Shown here in pieces: positions 62,034 to 64,000 of a stretch of DNA of 64,000 nt. This DNA comes from Anaerococcus marasmi. GTDB taxonomy: Bacteria; Bacillota; Clostridia; Tissierellales; Peptoniphilaceae. The notes beneath the pieces were generated by a model that was given only the letters and a program-made list of their open reading frames with translations, did no database searches and had not been told where the DNA came from. Both the position numbers and the translations under genes were made by a program. The stretch lies in the NCBI RefSeq assembly GCF_900290195.1, contig NZ_OLMF01000004.1, forward strand, positions 1,708,943 through 1,772,942, read 5' to 3'. Positions within the stretch are counted from its first letter, which is position 1. Every line of letters starts with the position of its first letter.

Positions 62034-63953
62034 ATGAATGTCCTAACAGCATCTAACCTAGCCAAATCCTATCCCTTAAAGGATATCTTCTCATCTGTTA
62101 GCTTTAGGATTGAAAAGGGCGATAAGGCAGGTCTTATTGGGGCGAATGGAGCAGGAAAAACTACCCTATTTAATATCCTAACTGGAGAGATAAGCCCGGA
62201 TTCTGGAGAGATCTATATAGCGGGTGACACAAAGGTGGGTTACTTAAAACAAATCTTAAGTCTCGATACAGATATGACCATCTACGAATTTGTCCTGGGA
62301 GCCTTCAAGAATCTCCTTGCTATTGAAAGAGAGATGAGAGAGCTTGAAAGACAAATGGCAGTAGAAGAAAATCCAGATAGGCTTGATACTATTATGAAAG
62401 CCTACACGGAAAAAAGCGAGAAGTTTGCCGATAACAATGGCTACGCCATCAAAAGTGAAATCGAAGGCACCCTTACTGCCATGGGCTTTGCTAGGGATGA
62501 ATTTGATAAAAATATCTCTGAGCTTTCAGGTGGACAAAAGGCAAGAGTCGAGCTTTCTCATTTGATCTTGGAAAAGCCAGATCTTATCCTACTTGATGAG
62601 CCGACCAACCACTTAGACATTGGAGCTATCCGTTTTCTAGAAAACTTCGTCAAAAACTACAAGGGATCTGTCATAGTTATAAGCCACGATAGGTATTTCC
62701 TTGATAATACGGTAAACAAGATATTTATGATGGAAAATGGTCGCCTAGAATCTTATGATGGAAACTATACGACCTTTATGGCCAAGAGGAAAAAGGATCT
62801 TGAGGTAAGAATTCACCAATACAAGTCCCAACAAAAAGAAATCGAAAGACAAGAAGAAATTATAGATAGATTAAAAAACTTGGGAGGATCCAAGAGAAAG
62901 AGGGGAATCTCCCAATCTCGTTCTAGACAAAAACTCTTAGATAAGATGGAGAGAATCGAAAAGCCGGTAGAGCTAAGAGATACCATGCATCTAAAGTTTA
63001 CCCCACGTATCCAATCAGGAGTGGATGTCCTAAGGGTAAAGGACCTCGAAAAATCCTACGGAGCGGATGAGATTTTCTCAAATATCACTTTCGACCTCTA
63101 TAGGAAGGAAAGATGCGCCATTATTGGGGAAAATGGTGTAGGAAAGACCACGCTTTTTAGGATTATCATGGGAGAAGAGAATAAAAATGGGGGAGATTTA
63201 AGGATTGGTCAATCTGTAAACATAGGCTACTTCGACCAAGAACAAAAGTCTCTTGACCTTGATAATACCATTTTTGAAGAAATATCTAAGACCTATCCTA
63301 TGCTTACCAACTACGAGATAAGATCTTACCTTGCCAAGTTTATGTTCTATGAAGATGACATAGATAGAACTATAGGAGAGCTTTCCGGTGGGGAGAGGGC
63401 GAGGATTTCCCTCCTTAAGCTTATGATATCAGATACCAACTTTATCTTAATGGATGAGCCAACCAACCACCTTGACATTGATTCAAAGGAAATCCTTGAA
63501 GATGCCATCCTGGACTATGAGGGAACAGTCCTAATCATAAGCCACGACAGATACTTCCTAAACAAAATAGCCGTGAAGATTCTCGATATGAAAAGCGACG
63601 GTATGGTTGAATATCTCGGAAACTACTCTTATTATGAGAAAAAACTTCGCGAGATGAGCCTAGAAGATGAAAAGAAGGAAACTCTAACTAAGACTGAAAT
63701 CAAAAAACAAAGGCAAAAAGAAAACATCAAAAAAAGCGAGCTTAGAAAGATTAAAAACGATATAAGAGATATCGAAAATCGCTTAGGAGAAATAGACGAT
63801 GAGATCAAGTCCTTGACGGAGTTAACCATGTCGGAAGGCTTCTATGACGATAATGAAAAGGTAGGAGAAACTTTTGCCAAGATCAAAGAACTTGAAGAGG
63901 AAAAAGAAAATCTCGACCACACTTGGTTAGAATTAAGCTTAAAAATAGAATAA
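62034..63953 (+). CDS. ABC-F family ATPase
   Basis: A 639-residue protein with two ABC ATPase domains and no membrane segment, the ABC-F plan of translation factors and ribosome-protection proteins. Domain 1 has Walker A LIGANGAGKTTLFN, signature LSGGQKARVELSHLIL and LILLDEPTNHLD. Domain 2 has IIGENGVGKTTLFR, LSGGERARISLLKLMI and FILMDEPTNHLD. The interdomain linker is the basic RIHQYKSQQKEIERQEEIIDRLKNLGGSKRKRGISQSRSRQK, and a coiled-coil tail (LRKIKNDIRDIENRLGEIDDEIKSL) follows, as in Uup/YdiF-type members. It starts at the ATG immediately after the rex stop. A role in antibiotic resistance cannot be judged from sequence. Confidence 0.93.
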   Translation: MNVLTASNLAKSYPLKDIFSSVSFRIEKGDKAGLIGANGAGKTTLFNILTGEISPDSGEIYIAGDTKVGYLKQILSLDTDMTIYEFVLGAFKNLLAIEREMRELERQMAVEENPDRLDTIMKAYTEKSEKFADNNGYAIKSEIEGTLTAMGFARDEFDKNISELSGGQKARVELSHLILEKPDLILLDEPTNHLDIGAIRFLENFVKNYKGSVIVISHDRYFLDNTVNKIFMMENGRLESYDGNYTTFMAKRKKDLEVRIHQYKSQQKEIERQEEIIDRLKNLGGSKRKRGISQSRSRQKLLDKMERIEKPVELRDTMHLKFTPRIQSGVDVLRVKDLEKSYGADEIFSNITFDLYRKERCAIIGENGVGKTTLFRIIMGEENKNGGDLRIGQSVNIGYFDQEQKSLDLDNTIFEEISKTYPMLTNYEIRSYLAKFMFYEDDIDRTIGELSGGERARISLLKLMISDTNFILMDEPTNHLDIDSKEILEDAILDYEGTVLIISHDRYFLNKIAVKILDMKSDGMVEYLGNYSYYEKKLREMSLEDEKKETLTKTEIKKQRQKENIKKSELRKIKNDIRDIENRLGEIDDEIKSLTELTMSEGFYDDNEKVGETFAKIKELEEEKENLDHTWLELSLKIE

Positions 63954-64000
63954 AAAAGATTAAAGCACCTTTTAGGGGGTATGTATATACTAAGGAGGGC
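63954..64000 (+). other. Noncoding end of window
   Basis: 47 bp after the ABC-F stop. AAAGCACCTTTTAGGGGGTATG and a final GGAGGGC suggest the ribosome-binding site of another gene beyond the window. Confidence 0.3.

Overview
The window is AT-rich, densely packed chromosomal DNA from a low-GC Gram-positive anaerobe. Support for this comes from a CIRCE-controlled groESL operon, a T-box leader on tyrS, class C sortases with an SpaA-type pilin, an anaerobic-type glycerol-3-phosphate dehydrogenase, two rubredoxins with a candidate NADH:rubredoxin reductase, and a Rex repressor. Gene content and protein style fit the Peptoniphilaceae / Gram-positive anaerobic cocci (Anaerococcus-like). The genus is an inference; no 16S rRNA is present.

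Layout. 0-3.8 kb: a maltose acetyltransferase gene cut in two by an IS110-family element, then a second, unrelated IS110-family element lying inside a palindromic repeat. 3.8-20.2 kb: housekeeping genes (tyrS with T-box, Na+:alanine symporter, the metG-tatD-rnmV-ksgA operon, a glutaredoxin, murE with two flavin/NAD oxidoreductases, msrB, an aminotransferase, groESL). 20.2-30.4 kb: an accessory island with a HigBA-type toxin-antitoxin pair, a decayed IS30, an AlbA/Schlafen-type ATP-binding regulator with repeated operator-like sites, an unrecognised two-gene membrane system (24498-27076), a decayed IS256 and an orphan ABC exporter. 30.5-42 kb: NADH:rubredoxin-type oxidoreductase, a UvrD helicase fused to a RecB/Cas4-like nuclease, PadR, rsuA, a sugar transferase, and the glycerol regulon glpP-glpK plus a three-gene G3P dehydrogenase, with two matching antitermination leaders. 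42.2-46.9 kb: a pilus locus of one pilin and three sortases. 46.9-50.6 kb: an array of palindromic repeats, remnants of tRNA-Pro 3' ends, the second copy of the first IS110 element, and tRNA-Pro. 50.7-64 kb: barnase/barstar, a GntR-ABC operon, sirtuin, CofE-like ligase, YitT, a surface protein, tandem rubredoxins, an orphan anti-sigma-like ATPase, typA, rex and an ABC-F protein.

The most striking signal is in the first IS110 element (75-1667 and 48768-50359). Its noncoding leader folds as a bridge RNA whose guide segments can be read directly. The donor guides match the element's own two ends. In copy A the target guides match the split maltose acetyltransferase site on both sides (the left side through wobble pairs and one mismatch), and removing 1593 bp restores that reading frame exactly. 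The two copies are almost identical, but the leader differs at the guide windows. A terminal hairpin shows compensatory changes. The second candidate for something new is the 24498-27076 gene pair: a membrane-associated protein with a His/Asp motif layout loosely like YdjM-type hydrolases, next to a coiled-coil plus glycine-zipper protein that resembles a membrane-inserting effector.
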